Shown here: piece after piece, positions 10,112-22,405 of the stretch | Layout of the letters: each line of letters starts with the position of its first letter | How positions within the stretch are numbered: the first letter of the stretch is position 1 | Assembly: GCA_014549065.1 (NCBI GenBank) | Contig: JACDOX010000016.1 | Coordinates: 8,399,933-8,463,932, forward strand | Direction of reading: 5' to 3' | Origin: Cardinalis cardinalis | Lineage: Eukaryota > Chordata > Aves > Passeriformes > Cardinalidae | Length of the DNA: 64,000 nt | Notes under the pieces: generated by a model | Databases searched by the model: none | What the model saw: only the letters and a program-made list of their open reading frames with translations | Told to the model about the DNA's origin: nothing | Translations under genes and position numbers: made by a program

Positions 10112-11926
10112 CTCAACACTTAGTACATTTATAAGCAGAACAATGATGTATTAGACTCTGAGGGCCAAATTTCCAAAGGGGGGAGAGGATGGGTGTGCTA
10201 GCAAAAGCCCACGTCAGCTCGCACCCGTGGGGTGTTAGACACAGCCAGTGCACGTTCCTTTGGGTGGGGACATTTTGGCAAGCGCACCCTCCCGCCCGCC
10301 TGGGAAAGCTTGTCCCCTTCCCTCCCCACCCCGTCCCCGCCAGCAACCAGAGGTACATGATGCACTTTGCAGCGGCTGCCGCAGCCCTTTCACCAGGTTT
10401 TCTTGCCTCTCTCTAGCAGGGACAATGTTTTGGCAAGGGACAGAGCTGGAGGCACGGCAAACGAGCGGCTGGCAGACTGAGCTCTCTCCGTACAAATTCA
10501 GCATGCTCCCTTTCCACCCTAATTCTATAGGATTTGGCAAAACTCCCCTCTTGCAGGGTGGGGGGATGGAGAGGGGAAGGGACAAAGAGGGGGAAAATAC
10601 ACAAATGCATCTGAACAGCTACAATTTGCAAGAAGAGCATCCGAAAGGAGAACATGGCAGCAGGGAGCTTGGCAGCCTCCTGAAGCTGCACGTCCTGCAG
10701 AGCACAGTGCTGGAAGGGATGCTCTGGTGCACACACGGGCATCCCCCAAACCCAAGGGGGATTTGTGGGGTTGAGGAACCCACAGGAAGGCCCAGCCATC
10801 CCCACAAACATGCGGTGGGGAAGCAGACTTGCCTTCCCCTCCACCCCAGCAGCCACGGCCAGCTCCAGCAGGGAAGGAGCGTGTGCCTGTGGCTGGGAAT
10901 GCTCCGGCCGCAAGATGTTGGAACGTGTGGGTTGGGGTTTCCTACAGGCAGAGGTGCATTTGAGGGACTAAGCTCCCCATCATGCAAGCAATGTGTCCTC
11001 CCTGTACTACAGGGATAGGCAGGTTCAAGAGCAGAGTGTTTAGCCATTCATGCCAGAGCTTCCAGACCTGCTCTTGGAAAGCCTTGCACCCACCCCCAGG
11101 GCTTCTGCCTCTCTCCCTCTGGATAAAGCAGGCACACACCTGGATGCTGGTAGTCTTGCATAACCTTGGCTAGAGGATGAAAGCTCAGCTTTCACCTGCC
11201 CTGCTGTGCCCAGCAGCTGTAGACAAGAGGGGAAGGTCCTCAAAGGCCTGCNGAGGTTTCATCAAGACCCAGATGCTGAGCCTGAACAGAGTGGATCCCT
11301 GCAGCACTAATGAGCACATACTCACTGCCGCCCTTTATCCCANGTGCACCTGCAGTGGCACCTCCCTATGATCTCCTGTATCTGCACACCTAACACTGCC
11401 CTACAGAGATGACTCTCCAGCCAGTCCATGGTCCAAACCCTGCTTCTCTTGCTTTACAAGCAGCACCCTGCTCTGGCAGAGGGGCTGACCCCAGATGTGC
11501 TCCTCCTTAGCACCTTGTTAAACCAGTCTCCTAAAATATCCTCAGAAGGACAACTAAAAATCCAAACTTAAGTCCGCCTGTTGCTTGATACAAAATAAAA
11601 CAAAAATAAGCCAACAGGATCCTCCCACTTCTATGTCCTTGTGTNAGATGACTTAAATGGGTTGTAAAGACATTTAAGTGACAGATTCTTGTCTTTAAAG
11701 NGGAACTAAATAGGGGTGGGAACACATCACCTTGGATTCTCTTATTGTAAGTCACATGAAACACTGCACTGCACAGAAATTAAAAGGGATACAACCATTT
11801 AAGCCTCAAAGAAGACAGTGGATAGACAGTCACACCACTCAGCCACCCAGGTTCTCACTGATGCATACTAACTTGCAGTCTCTTTCAGATTAGCAAAAGT
11901 TGAGAAGTTTGTGTAGAAAAACCTAC
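10112..11926 (-). other. MBNL3: Intron upstream of the 95-nt exon
   Basis: Rest of the intron between the 36-nt and 95-nt exons. Positions 10200-11250 are relatively GC-rich, which leaves several long overlapping open frames (one of 256 codons) with no recognisable family or splice structure; these are treated as chance. Confidence 0.75.
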
Positions 11927-11962
11927 CAACGCTTGCAGTGGGTGTCATGCACAGAACTGACC
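11927..11962 (-). CDS. MBNL3: MBNL3 36-nt cassette exon
   Basis: A 36-nt microexon encodes GSVLCMTPTASV across its phase-1 boundaries. It is homologous to GSILCMTPATSV of MBNL1 and GPILCMAPASNI of human MBNL3. The acceptor is GTGTGCAG/GG, with a modest pyrimidine tract further upstream, and the donor is TTG/GTAGGT. Being a multiple of three, it can be skipped without affecting the frame. In MBNL1 the equivalent exon is alternatively spliced and affects homotypic interaction of the protein (family knowledge). Confidence 0.92.
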
Positions 11963-14204
11963 CTGCACACCATGCATTGAAGCGTGGAAAGATGAACAAA
12001 AGGGATATTTCATTAGTGAAGCTTCAGTGTTAGATATCACTTTAACTAAAAAGCAGGTATTCTCTTTGCAGCATTCAGTATTTAAGCACATGCAACCAGA
12101 TTCTGCATATTGGTACATCAATAGATTAAACTCAGTTTAAGGAGATCATAGCAAACCAAATTAATTCTTTAATTCTTGGGTAGTGGAGAACAANCTCCTC
12201 CCACCTTGGTATTAAANGATATGATTGATCCCAGAAATCAGNGTTGTTTGGGATTTTTTNGTTATTGGGTATGCTGATTTCTTTCTGATCGTGTCAACAG
12301 AAAACAAATTGCCCTNAGAAGAATGTCACACTCATGTTAAAATTGACTTTCCAAAAGCAATTTACTCCCGCAACCAGGGATCGTGATTCAAAGTCTCTAG
12401 TTTAAGCTGAAAGAGGCATTTATTTTTCTGGACTCAGAAAAAATTGCAGTGGTGATGCCATTTTCAAGAGACAGCCTGACTCCCCCCTGCCATGGCAACC
12501 CATGAGGCTGATCTCTCAACAACTGAACAGGAGATACTAAGAAAAGCAACAGCTCCCTTCTCCTCCCCACAGCAAGAGCTGTGACGTGCCACCTCTCTGC
12601 TTTGCCTTCCTGAGCACTGCCAAGGCTGAGCCCAGAGCTGGAGCCTGATGTGTAACATAAATTCATCACAGACCTGTCCTCTGACTGGAAATTTGCTGCT
12701 CTGCCCAGCATTAATGTCTTCAGACAGAGCAGGTGCCAGTAAGCAGCCCTGTTATGCATCAGCCCTGTGTGTAATTTCATTGCCATGAGCCCGGTACCAG
12801 CGCACTGAGGGCTGGGCACGGCTGATTTATGGTGCTCCATCAGAAATGCCTGTCCTTATGTCAACTTTGGCAACTGTGACCTTGAGGAGGAGCGGTGTGT
12901 AGCCAGCTGGGGACTTGGCATTCCCCAAGGTGTCCATATTTCCTGAAGAAGTATTTCACTTGGCACCTGCTAGAGCTGTGGGAAGGTCAGCTCAGCCCAG
13001 CCTTTCCAAGGTTTTGCAGAGNACAAGGTAAAAGGCTACTACTCCATCTCTCTGCATGAGATTCTGCTTCCCTGGAAGAACATCTTGGTAGCTGCTGAGT
13101 TCTGAGTGTTACCAAGGGCTCTCATAACAGAAAGGCCACACAAGCACAGGGTTTAGGTCCCTGCCTCCTGGACCCACACTCCACCTTGCTCTCAGGACCA
13201 GATTGTCTCTAAAGCTTTTACCCTGACTCCAAAGAACAACAGTGCCAAGGTGCAAGTCAACTGTGTGTTCACCTCCAGGGGTCAGCCCAGAGAAACACTC
13301 TGTGTATTTTTTTAAGTATTATCTGACAAGTAAATACAGCATTAAACATTAAAAACACAGGACATTAATTTCCCTATGATACTCTGAATGATAACAATGA
13401 TACTAAAATATGAGCTATCTGGAATATCCCTAATTCAGCCACTTATAATACTTTCCACTCCAAGCAGGTTTTGTTTTCCATTTGGCTGCAGTTAATTGGC
13501 CAGTCAGAAGACAGTCACATCTGCCACATTAATATTTCCAGTTCTATAAGAATTACTGAACTGCATCTTTCAATTTAACTCTGAGACCTTAAAGGTACAA
13601 TAAAAGCTGGGAGTTAAATTGCTTTTAAAAAGCTTAGGGTATTGTACTGGTCAAAAGACAAGGAAGAGGGAAATATTTGCCTTTAAAGAGGATTATATAA
13701 TTTGTATTTACTAAAGACTAACCATTCCCTCTATAAACATCACAGCTGCTGCAATATGTAGGTCAGTGAGATACAAGCTCAGGGAGGTGCCTACAGCCTC
13801 AAAAGAGCAGCCATAGAGGTCTANAGACATTTTAACATGAGTCCAAAAGAGCACTACACAAGAGTCAAAGAATTAATTTGGGATTAACCAGTTGAACCAT
13901 AAGGAGGAAAAACAGAAAGTATGAACTCAAGAAACATGCAGACATTTTTCTTAGTTTGACTGCTTAAAAAAACCCCAAACCACACAAAAAGGGCTAAGAA
14001 GGATCTTTACATGTGAAAAGCTCTAAACTGTAGTAGGTGAAGGGAAAAAAGTCAAACAACAGATGTTAATTTTTCATCCATTTTTAACATGAAACTACAC
14101 ACCAATATTCTTTCGCTAAAGACTCTTACAAAACTGCTCATTAGCTGAACATCAAGGTCATAAAATAAACAACCATGATGATGGGAAAGCAAGGAGACAC
14201 TTAC
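11963..14204 (-). other. MBNL3: Intron between the 151-nt and 36-nt exons
   Basis: About 2.2 kb of non-coding sequence, AT-rich from about 13300 to 14200. No repeats or other features recognised. Confidence 0.8.
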
Positions 14205-14355
14205 CTGTAGGGATGAATGTAGGCTGTTGCAACTGCATGTTGGCTAGAGCCTGTTGGTAGTGGAAAACGCTTGGGTTAAAGACTGTGGTGGCACCATTGT
14301 TTTTTTCAAGTGCTGGCCTCTTTGGTAAAGGTTGAAGTGCACCAGGCGGCAGGGC
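14205..14355 (-). CDS. MBNL3: MBNL3 151-nt coding exon (C-terminal linker)
   Basis: This exon encodes ALPPGALQPLPKRPALEK, then NNGATTVFNPSVFHYQQALA, then NMQLQQPTFIPT, plus one base of the next codon. It corresponds to the ALQPGTLQLIPKRSALEK...FIPA segment of human MBNL3 after the zinc fingers. The acceptor CCACAG/GCC and donor ACAG/GTAAGT are both strong, consistent with constitutive inclusion. The PKRPALEK motif is the second basic patch of the family's bipartite nuclear signal and works together with KRPLE from the 54-nt exon (inferred from MBNL1). The exon changes phase from 0 to 1, so the next exon must start with two codon bases; the 36-nt, 95-nt and terminal exons all supply that in one frame or another. 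Confidence 0.95.
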
Positions 14356-17300
14356 CTGTGGATAAGGGAGTCATTAAAGACAAGTGGAGTAAATAAAGGG
14401 GCCCAGATGTAGGTCAAGCATGCAATAAATAACAGGGGGTCTTGGCTGCAAATCACCTGCAACTCTATCAACTTAGCCAGACAGGAAAGAGAAGAGCAGC
14501 TAAGTCACAGTACAAGTAGGAGGTGAAACAACAGCTTCACTAGGTAAGCAGTTAGTAAATGCACCAGGAGGAGGGGCAGAGTCCAGAAAGAGGAGGGATG
14601 CTAAGGAGCTTTTCAGCAGGACTGACTCGGGTACAGAGGGAGAAAAAAGCACTGGGANAAGGAAAGGGAGAGGTGATCACCTGGACAGGATGCTACAAAG
14701 AGCAGTTGCAGGCAACAAGCATTAAAAATCCCAAAACAAACAGGAAAAATATAGTAGATGACTATTTAAAACCCAAGAAGATTAGCATAAGCAACAAATG
14801 CCATGGAAAAAAAATGGATGCTTGCCTCTGGTTCAACACCTGCCTACATGTATGTGTGCATGTGTGGAAGCGTGCGCCCTGTGCAGCCAACCCATGTGTC
14901 CAGATGGTAAAGCTGTAGCTGTTGCCCATTACACACATAACTTTACATTCACAGTAAAATGGATTTCCACTTGTTAGTAGAGAGGCTGAGCAACATGGCC
15001 AAGATCAGGCCTGATTCTCCACTGCTCACACCAGAGGCACAGCCCACCACCAGCAGATTTGGACCAGATCCCACTTTATAGAAGGTGGCCTCCATCAGTC
15101 AAATACTGCTCACTCATTATTAACAGTGGAAAAAGCCATTGACAAATCCCTTCTTTTCATTCTATCACACCACCGGGCTTCTTCCAGCCCGTCAAACCTG
15201 TTTCATGATCAGACTTGGTAAAAAGCATTAACCTAACTCAGGAACTTTTCTCAGTGAGTTACTCATCATTCATCCAAGCATGTCTCAACAGCAAAGTAGT
15301 ATGTCAGGTTCTTAAGAGACAGGAATGTTTCTAATGATTTACAGCTTTTCATTGTACCCAAGTAAGAAACCACATTTTTTTCTCCACATTGTGATAGAAA
15401 AGGGTCCTTTTTAATTATGCCCCGCAGTCCTTTTGCACGTAACACTCCCATTGACGTCAATGAGATTTACGCACGTGGAAGTCATGCAGAATCAGGTCAT
15501 TTCTGACTAGTTGTTAGTCTGTATCATGTAGCAAAGCAATGGCTGAAAAACAGGGTTATCACTCCTACTTTTATTTTAATAGGTCACAAATGAATGGTAG
15601 GTAATGGAGAAGGTTTGGCTAATGAAGGGTTAAAGCTACAAACACACAATACTTGGAAGGAAGGACACAAGTAAAGAGATTTTAAAGATTTATGAGGATC
15701 AACACACAACGGAATGTAAGTGAAAGCTTGCAACAGTTTGTTGCCATCTAGAAACAGGTTTCACTTTAATTTGCTATAGGAGACTGCTCATCTGAGAAAT
15801 GTTAAGCAACATACTTCCAGGCAAAACATTACTCCATCCTATCTCTACTCACATGGTTGCTTTTGGGTGGTTTTAATATTAAAAAAGAAAATGAGAAGAA
15901 ATTGCATTTGCAAAACTGCCCTCAGACATGCACACATCCGTGGCCTATGCTAGTGGGCATCCACTCTCAGCACCAGGATTTAATTTTCCCACATTTCTTC
16001 TGGCTGCTACCAAAAGACAGCAAAGATGGGACAACATTCTCAGACACAGACACCAGCACCTTTTACTTACGATCCCTATTTTAGGATGTATGAGTTTTCA
16101 TTTCTAGGTAAGCTTTCACTGGTATCTGCGTTAAATCTGCCTGTTGTCTACAACTTGTCTATTTAATGATGGCCACATGAATGTTCCTCCAGGCACGGGA
16201 CAGAGCTGCAGCTTACACAGTCTGGAGTAGTTTCATGTACATCACAGAGGTTTCACAGCTTTAGAACAACTCAAGAACTTGCTACTTAAATTCATGCTCC
16301 TTATGGTACCCAATTGCTAAATAATCTTTTTCAGACACTTCCAAAATCTGCCTCAGAAGAAGAATGTACTAATTATAGCAAAGCAACTGCGCCAGCCACA
16401 TAATGGACTTTTGACTCCCTGCCTCTTGGCCAAAGGCTGTCACCACCCCAAACCCCACAATGGCAGTGCCAAGAGCAGAACAGCTGAAGGCTTTGAGACC
16501 TTGCCGTCTTGTCCTGGCACATCACAGGACAATTCCAAAGCACAGCATTGCAGTCAGAGGGAGGATACAGCCACCAGCAGGGCCCAGGGATATCAAGACA
16601 CATCACACTACCCCATCACCCTCCCTCCTAACCTACTACAGCCCCTTGGGAGCAAGGGAAAGAAAGGAACTATGGCAGCCTCACTGTTGCTCTCTCAACA
16701 GCAGCCAGGCGGAGAAACACACAAAACTGCAATATTTCCAGAGTGTTATAAAGAAACAAACACTCTGCAGCAGCTCCTGTGCCACCTGATGTCCAGCTCT
16801 CCCACATGGGCTCTGTGGGCAGGGGAGCAAGGAACCCATCCTGATCTGCTTCTGGTTTGACCCAGCCCTGTGGGTCACACCTCCAGCCCAGCAGCTACAG
16901 GAGTGTTCCCACAGGATACACGAAGATGTATTGGCTCCTCCTGTTGCCAACCGATCTTATTTTAGATACCAAGGTGTAGGAGGGCCCAAGGACACAGAAC
17001 AATCTGGCTTCAGCCCTTTTCCAGCCTGTGTGCTGAGGTAAGAGCCTCAGGAACATGCTCACTGAAAGNTCCATCTATAATGCCTTGAAGAGGCATCTAA
17101 AATTGCACATGATTAAGCTGGGCCCGTACAGCCCCTGCACGGGAAGCTGGCAGGGACGCAGGACAAAATAAATGTGTCTCATTTGACATGGGCTACAATT
17201 TTTGTATCACTCAGGACTGCAGGAACTGTAGCAGCTCCAGGGGATACAACATTTCTTTCTTGCACCACGACCTGGTTCTGAAGGAATCCTACAAGCAGAA

Positions 17301-19805
17301 CATACAAAAGGCAACAGAGACTCCTCACCACCAAATTCTGTAGCCAGTGTCACACTGCGGCAGAGGAATTAGACTAAACCCTCCTAGTAAAGAACTTACT
17401 TGATGAGCTACCTCATCCAGCTGCTTGTCCTTTCCCTCTGGACAAGCTCTGACCACCACAACTACAGCAGCAGCTCCTGGACAGTAACTTTTCCTGACTT
17501 TATTTTTTCCCCTGTGTGTTTGTGTGCATGCATCGGTACACAACTGTCACCTTGGTTTTTTAAGATTTTCTAAGCTTTCTGATGTTGACATTCTTGTAGT
17601 AAATTTTCTCCCACACTTTCTGTAAATAACTCATTGTTTCACATTCTTTTATGGAGAAGGAGAGAGTTAATAGACTGTTAGTTTGACCAGCATCATTGGA
17701 GAGGCGTCACTGTCACCCTCCAATCCGCTGCCACTTTTAGAAAACTATAAATGTTGGAGTCAGAAAATAAACTTCCCTTTTTTCCTCACCTTGAGATCAG
17801 CGGTGTGTGCTTGTGTTCTTTCGTGTCCTATAGTGACACGCAACCTTTACAACAGGATCTGGCCATCTGCACCAGTGAAAGGGTTAATTCAGTTCAGAAT
17901 CCATGTAATAGTCCTGCACTGATCCAAACTAACAATTTCCACTAATTAAATGCCAGGCAGCCTCCCATTTTTAGGCTGGGAAAGCCACATTCCTGCTCAA
18001 ATGAGAATCTGAACAAAGAGGTTTGTGCCACTGCTCTGCACGGCATGGGAAGCAATTTTTCAGCAAGACTGACAGATAAAAACACACTTCATGCTAAAGT
18101 CAGAATTTCCCACGTGCTGGTTAACAAGCCTCTTGTTATTTTTTACAAGACAAGAACTGGATTAAATCTTTGCAACAAACAATTTAATTGCACCTTAAAG
18201 TTCCCCTCAGATCTCTTATCTCCTGGGACCAGATCACACTTTCACCCTTCTGCATTCAGTAAGGAGGAGCTGGGTCTGCTGCCAGGCATGACAAACAGAA
18301 TTATCTGAGAGAGGGCAGAGGTAGCACCCATTCCTGGGCAAGCAGCAGAAGCAAAGTGAGCAGTTTCCTCTGAAGACCAAACACGTTCTAATCACCCATG
18401 AAGGGTTCAGAGGCGGTGACATACCCTAAGGAGTGGCTGCCAACCTTTGATGGGTCAGAGCAGGAAGGCTCCTACAAGCAGCTTCTCTTGGAGGGCTTGT
18501 TCAGTGGGGGAGCAGTTATGGGCTCTCCCACTCTCTGCCAAACTGTGTCTCCGCAGAGTGGTGGCTCTTGGAGAGGGCAGCTGTGCAGGTCCTGCCTGTG
18601 CTGGCTCTGTGTCAGCCGCGAGCAGAGCGAGTGAGAGGCTGTGATGCCATTCACAGCATCATTCCACCACTGCTGGCAGAAGCTGGGCCCCAGCAAGGCT
18701 TCCTACTGTTGCTGCCTAAAACTCTGATAAGGAAGCCTCTTGACTACTTAAACCCAAAAATAAGTCTCTGAAGAGGAAAGGGAGCAGATCAGCTTCTCCT
18801 CCTTAGTTCTAGGAATGAGAAGCAATATCAGCTTGATGGTTTCCAGCTCCTATGTGTCCACTCTTCCCTCTCCCTGCTATAGCTGGGCAACAGGAGCTCT
18901 TTCTTTTAAAATGTATTGTACCCCTTATCCTTTGGGAAAACAGGGAGGCATTGTCTTCTACGGAGCCAGGACTGACAGCACTGTGAGTATGGCTTTTGCC
19001 TCACTATGAGCATCATAAAGCCAAGTAAAACATATTATTTGAGAGTCATAAAACAACCAAAGAGAGCATATATGAGGACAGCTTGCAGGCAGAAGCTCAG
19101 GGAGCAGATTTCATGCTTGAGACTGAGGCAAAAGGCATCCAGAGTAAGGTCCCTTTGCTGACACTATCCCACTGGGCATGGGGCATGAACCACAGACAGA
19201 GTCAGCTGAAGGGACAGCCACCTCCCCAGGCTACCCATTGCATGAGCCAAGTCCACACTGCACCTGCTTCAGTTCCCAGCACAGATCCCCAAGGATGCTG
19301 TTTAGCCCTCTTCCCCCTAAATCTCAGTTGTGTTCATTACACAGAATGCTCTTGTGCAGGGCAGTTACCAGCATGGCACTGCCAGGCAAAGCTGTGATGT
19401 TGGGAATACAAAGAAAAGTTACTGGATCTGTCCTGTAACCACCCAGTCCTCTGGCATTTAGAGCACACTGCAGACCTAATGAGCTAAATGCTTAAATTCT
19501 CCCTCTAACATTGCATCTTGTGACTCCAAAGCTGCCAGCGTTTGGAAAAACACTTCAAAAGCCAGAGCTGCCTCCCCCCGAGATTATTCACTGTCTCCAA
19601 AACACATCTAGGCTTCAGGAGGCAAAGCTCAGACGTTAATGGATGGTATGTGGGGCACAGGATTGGCATGTCTGAACGCACACTGAACATTTCTGGCTGG
19701 GATGGGCAGTCTCCCCAGGCACTAACACCACAGACCAAGAGCAGAAGGCTTTCATGCAGATTAAGATGGTTACGTGCAAAGCGAGAAGGTGAAAGGTCCA
19801 AGTAC
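14356..19805 (-). other. MBNL3: Intron between the 54-nt and 151-nt exons
   Basis: About 5.4 kb. Apart from a possible ancient repeat at 15425-15500 and the sequence next to each exon, I see no feature. No additional MBNL-like exon was found by reading the minus strand for zinc-finger or linker motifs. Confidence 0.75.
15425..15500. repeat. Possible ancient interspersed repeat fragment
   Basis: Contains CCCATTGACGTCAATGAGAT followed by a GCACGTG and CAGAATCAGGTC. This word order is common in old palindromic repeats of reptile and bird genomes. The family name cannot be given without a repeat library. Confidence 0.35.
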
Positions 19806-19859
19806 CAGGTCAAAGGTTGCCTCGAGCGGTCGCTTCAGTGATCTGACAGCTGGCTGAGT
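19806..19859 (-). CDS. MBNL3: MBNL3 54-nt cassette exon (nuclear-localisation exon)
   Basis: Exactly 54 nt encode TQPAVRSLKRPLEATFDL. This matches the MBNL1 alternative exon (TQSAVKSLKRPLEATFDL) in 16 of 18 residues. In MBNL1 that exon contributes a nuclear-localisation signal through its KRPLE motif, and MBNL proteins repress its inclusion (established for MBNL1). The acceptor is AATTAAG/ACT without an adjacent pyrimidine tract, and the donor CTG/GTACTT is weak; both suit a regulated exon. Inclusion or skipping leaves the frame unchanged. Upstream lies a 188-nt AG-free zone. I do not recall this exon in canonical human MBNL3, so its use in this species needs transcript evidence. Confidence 0.88.
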
Positions 19860-19861
19860 CT

Positions 19862-20049
19862 TAATTAGCAGGCAGCGAGCACATGATGGACATGGGCCGG
19901 GGAGGGGGATCAAGCACAGTAACAAAAACAGCAAGCAGAGGTGTGTCAAGAGAGAGCAACAATTTGGGAAGGCGAAGAGAAAAAAAAATTAAAAAGTGAA
20001 TGCGTTATACAATATATTAAAAAGACGAGGCATGCACAACATGGGGTGG
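19862..20049 (-). promoter_or_regulatory. AG-exclusion zone upstream of the 54-nt exon
   Basis: No AG dinucleotide occurs on the minus strand for 188 nt between the exon's acceptor AG and the next upstream AG. The pyrimidine tract sits far upstream, about 120-130 nt from the exon (plus-strand A run at 19981-19988). Ten YGCY motifs fall in the zone, clustered near the exon (for example GTGCTCGCTGCCTGCT). This is the signature of a distant branch point with MBNL autoregulatory binding sites, as known for the MBNL1 homologous exon. Confidence 0.85.
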
Positions 20050-20297
20050 CTGGGTAATTACCTGGCCTAGTGGCAAGTCAGTTATTTTGCCTCGGTAAGT
20101 TTTAAAAGTAAAGAAATGTCATCACAGGACACGTGCTTTGGAGCTTTGTCACATTGGCTGGCACAGCAGGGCAGGANTGCTCAGGGATCAGCACCTGCAC
20201 AGGGACTGGGCTCCAGCCCTCATGCTGCAGCTACACACCATGCAGAGGCCAGCAGAGCACTCGTGGAGGGGGAAGGACCACTGGAAAAGGAGGGAGC

Positions 20298-20350
20298 TTC
20301 AAGCACATGCTTAAGTGCTGTCCTGAACTGGGGACAGAGCCTTACCCAGT
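20298..20350. repeat. Possible ancient interspersed repeat fragment
   Basis: AGCACATGCTTAAGTGCTGT followed by CCTGAACTGGGGACAG resembles the sequence at 61350-61460 (CACATGCTTAACT, TTAAGTGCTTTGCTGAATCA). Two degenerate copies of the same old element are likely. Confidence 0.4.
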
Positions 20351-21158
20351 TCGTCCAGTGCTGCACTGACTTCAGCCAAGCAGGAGTGAGTAAAGCTGCT
20401 ACTTGTGCACATCAAGTAACTGCAGGATTGAGTCCCTCAGAAATGCTGAATTTAGATTTGAAGTCATTCTAAATCTGTATTAGAACTCAGACCCATAACC
20501 TGGCATCTGTTTTTCCCTCCAAAAAAATGGAGCACCTTTCTTCCCTTTAATAAAGTCTTACACCTCAACAGGTACAGTAAATGCATCAAACCTTGAAAAG
20601 TCAATGAATAATGTAGGCTGTTTTGGTAGCAGGGGTGATGCAACAAGCCATCAATAAATATTTTAAAGGTTCTCGTTAACAGCATACAAATAGGGTTAAT
20701 TACATTNTTAAGAGAAGCCAGCTGGATGAATAAAACATGCATTGGCTTTGGTTAAGTAGCAGTGTCCTAGATAATTAGTGAAAAAGTAAAGATTCAATTG
20801 TGAAGAATACAAGAGTTTCATTTCAGAATGTTATTTTTCAACAGACCTGGACTCTTATTTCAACAACAATAAAAACAGTAAGAAAACTAACAAATAAACT
20901 CTGCAAGACAAATAAATACTGCCGTATAAATTAATTGTTCAAATTACATTCCAGGTAATATTGATGCTACAAGGAGGGCACTCGTTTAATTTCTAGAACT
21001 GTCCTGGCTCTGCATTAAATTTCATTATGAATTAAAAGCAATCTTTTTTACTACCTTAAAAAAAAGGAAAAGGTATTTAGAAAAATTTTAGTAGCCTTAA
21101 TTCTAAATCAAAGAGGAAGCAAGTGCCTTTTTAATATTAATTATAAAAATTTTAAAAA

Positions 21159-21515
21159 ATCATAGAAGAGATGGAAGGGACCTCTAGAGATGAGCTAGAC
21201 CAACACCCTGCTCAAAGCAGGGTCAACTACAGCACCTTGCTTGAGACTCCATTCAGGTTCAGATACAGCTTTTCAGTATCTACTAGGATGGAGAATCCTG
21301 TTGTAGTGCTAGATCTTTCTTTGGTAAATAAGCTTTTCCTTATGTTTAAATGGAATGTCCTGAATTTCAATTTGTGCCCATTGCTTCTTATCTTTTCATT
21401 GGGCACCACAGGGAAGAATTTCCCTTCACCTTCTTTACCTCCCACATCAGGAATTCATGCATATGGATAATATCCCCTGGGCCTCTTCTTCCCTCCCCAG
21501 CTCTCTCATGTCTGG
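21159..21515 (-). mobile_element. CR1 LINE fragment (3' end)
   Basis: On the plus strand it begins AATCATAGAAGAGATGGAAG, then GGACCTCTAGAGATGAGCTA and CCAACACCCTGCTCAAAGCA, later CCCATTGCTTCTTATC and CCCCAGCTCTCTCA. This is the reverse complement of the CR1 3' region, including the terminal TTCTATG-type octamer, so the element is oriented with the gene. It is 5'-truncated and diverged, typical of CR1 in birds, with no open reverse transcriptase frame. It lies in the intron about 650 bp downstream of exon 4. Confidence 0.88.
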
Positions 21516-22168
21516 AATTTACAGGTCCCATTAAACCCAACTCAACAGAATGGCAAACATTTATACAAGCTAGGGGCCACCTGGTGAGACTTCCTTGACT
21601 CATGTTCAGAACTGTAGATATAAGTAGTCACAATTCAACTTAAAATGNAAGTGGGACCATCTCTACCAGGTCCAAAGCATCAAACAGGTCAGGAAGTCAC
21701 CCTTGTTTTGTGTATTGTAATTTCACTAAGTCTTGGCAAAGGTATTGGACACAAGTTTGCTACGCTCAGGCAACTGACGCCATCTGCTTTTTGCAGAGAA
21801 CAGGCCAGGTTCTCCCTGAAAAGGATATATTGTGTATTGAGGAAGCTGAACTGACCCCGGTGACTCAGCCAGGGAAGGTGTTGGGTGCTGCTGCACTTGC
21901 ATTCATGTCACATCACAATGTCATGTCAGCAAACCACAGAGCTGGGCACCATGTCCCTACCTGATGAGATGTTCTGATGTACTGCGCCACTGAGGGCTTC
22001 ATGCTGTGGTGAGCACAGAGACAGGATGAAGAGATGGGATGCATCTTGCACATGCTCTCAGCTCTCTAGTCAGCCACTTACAAAGCTCTCTACTTTTCCA
22101 CAAATGACACATATGACATGTGGAATCTCTTAGCAATGGAAATGCAGCTTGACAAGAGCTCTACTTAC

Positions 22169-22405
22169 CATTGCAGCTGCAGCTGTCTGGTTCACCTGGT
22201 GTTGAGCTGCCTTGATTTTGGCTTGCAGGTGTGCAGGGGGATGAAAGTACTTGCATTTCTCCCTAGAGCATCGACCTTTGATGTAATCCATGCAAACTGT
22301 AACAGTATTTTCATTTGTGTCTATCATTGCAATATCTATAGGGTGAGCATAGCGGCAATCATTCTCACCACGTGTGCAATTTCCACGCTGAAACTCTCGA
22401 CAAAC
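22169..22405 (-). CDS. MBNL3: MBNL3 coding exon 4 (zinc fingers 3 and 4)
   Basis: This exon encodes 79 residues. Zinc finger 3 is VCREFQRGNCTRGENDCRYA followed by H (C-X7-C-X6-C-X3-H), and zinc finger 4 is CMDYIKGRCSREKCKYFH (C-X7-C-X4-C-X3-H). All eight metal ligands are present. After them come PPAHLQAKIKAAQHQVNQ and an alanine run ending in Met. Between the fingers it reads HPIDIAMIDTNENTVTV, where human MBNL3 has a TDASMIE-type sequence, so this short loop has diverged. The acceptor TTTTAAG/GTT and donor ATG/GTAAGT are both strong. The 237 nt keep phase 0. The exon should be constitutive because it carries the second RNA-binding module. Confidence 0.96.

Larger units (their letters stand above)
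20050..22168 (-). other. MBNL3: Intron between exon 4 and the 54-nt exon
   Basis: Non-coding sequence upstream of the AG-exclusion zone. It contains a CR1 fragment (21159-21515) and a possible old repeat (20298-20350, AGCACATGCTTAAGTGCTGT). The stretch 20460-21160 is AT-rich. Confidence 0.8.

Noticed and set aside
10248..11018. 256-codon open frame on the plus strand
   Set aside because: It lies in a GC-rich intron and overlaps equally long frames on the other strand. It has low-complexity composition, no family motif and no splice or promoter context.
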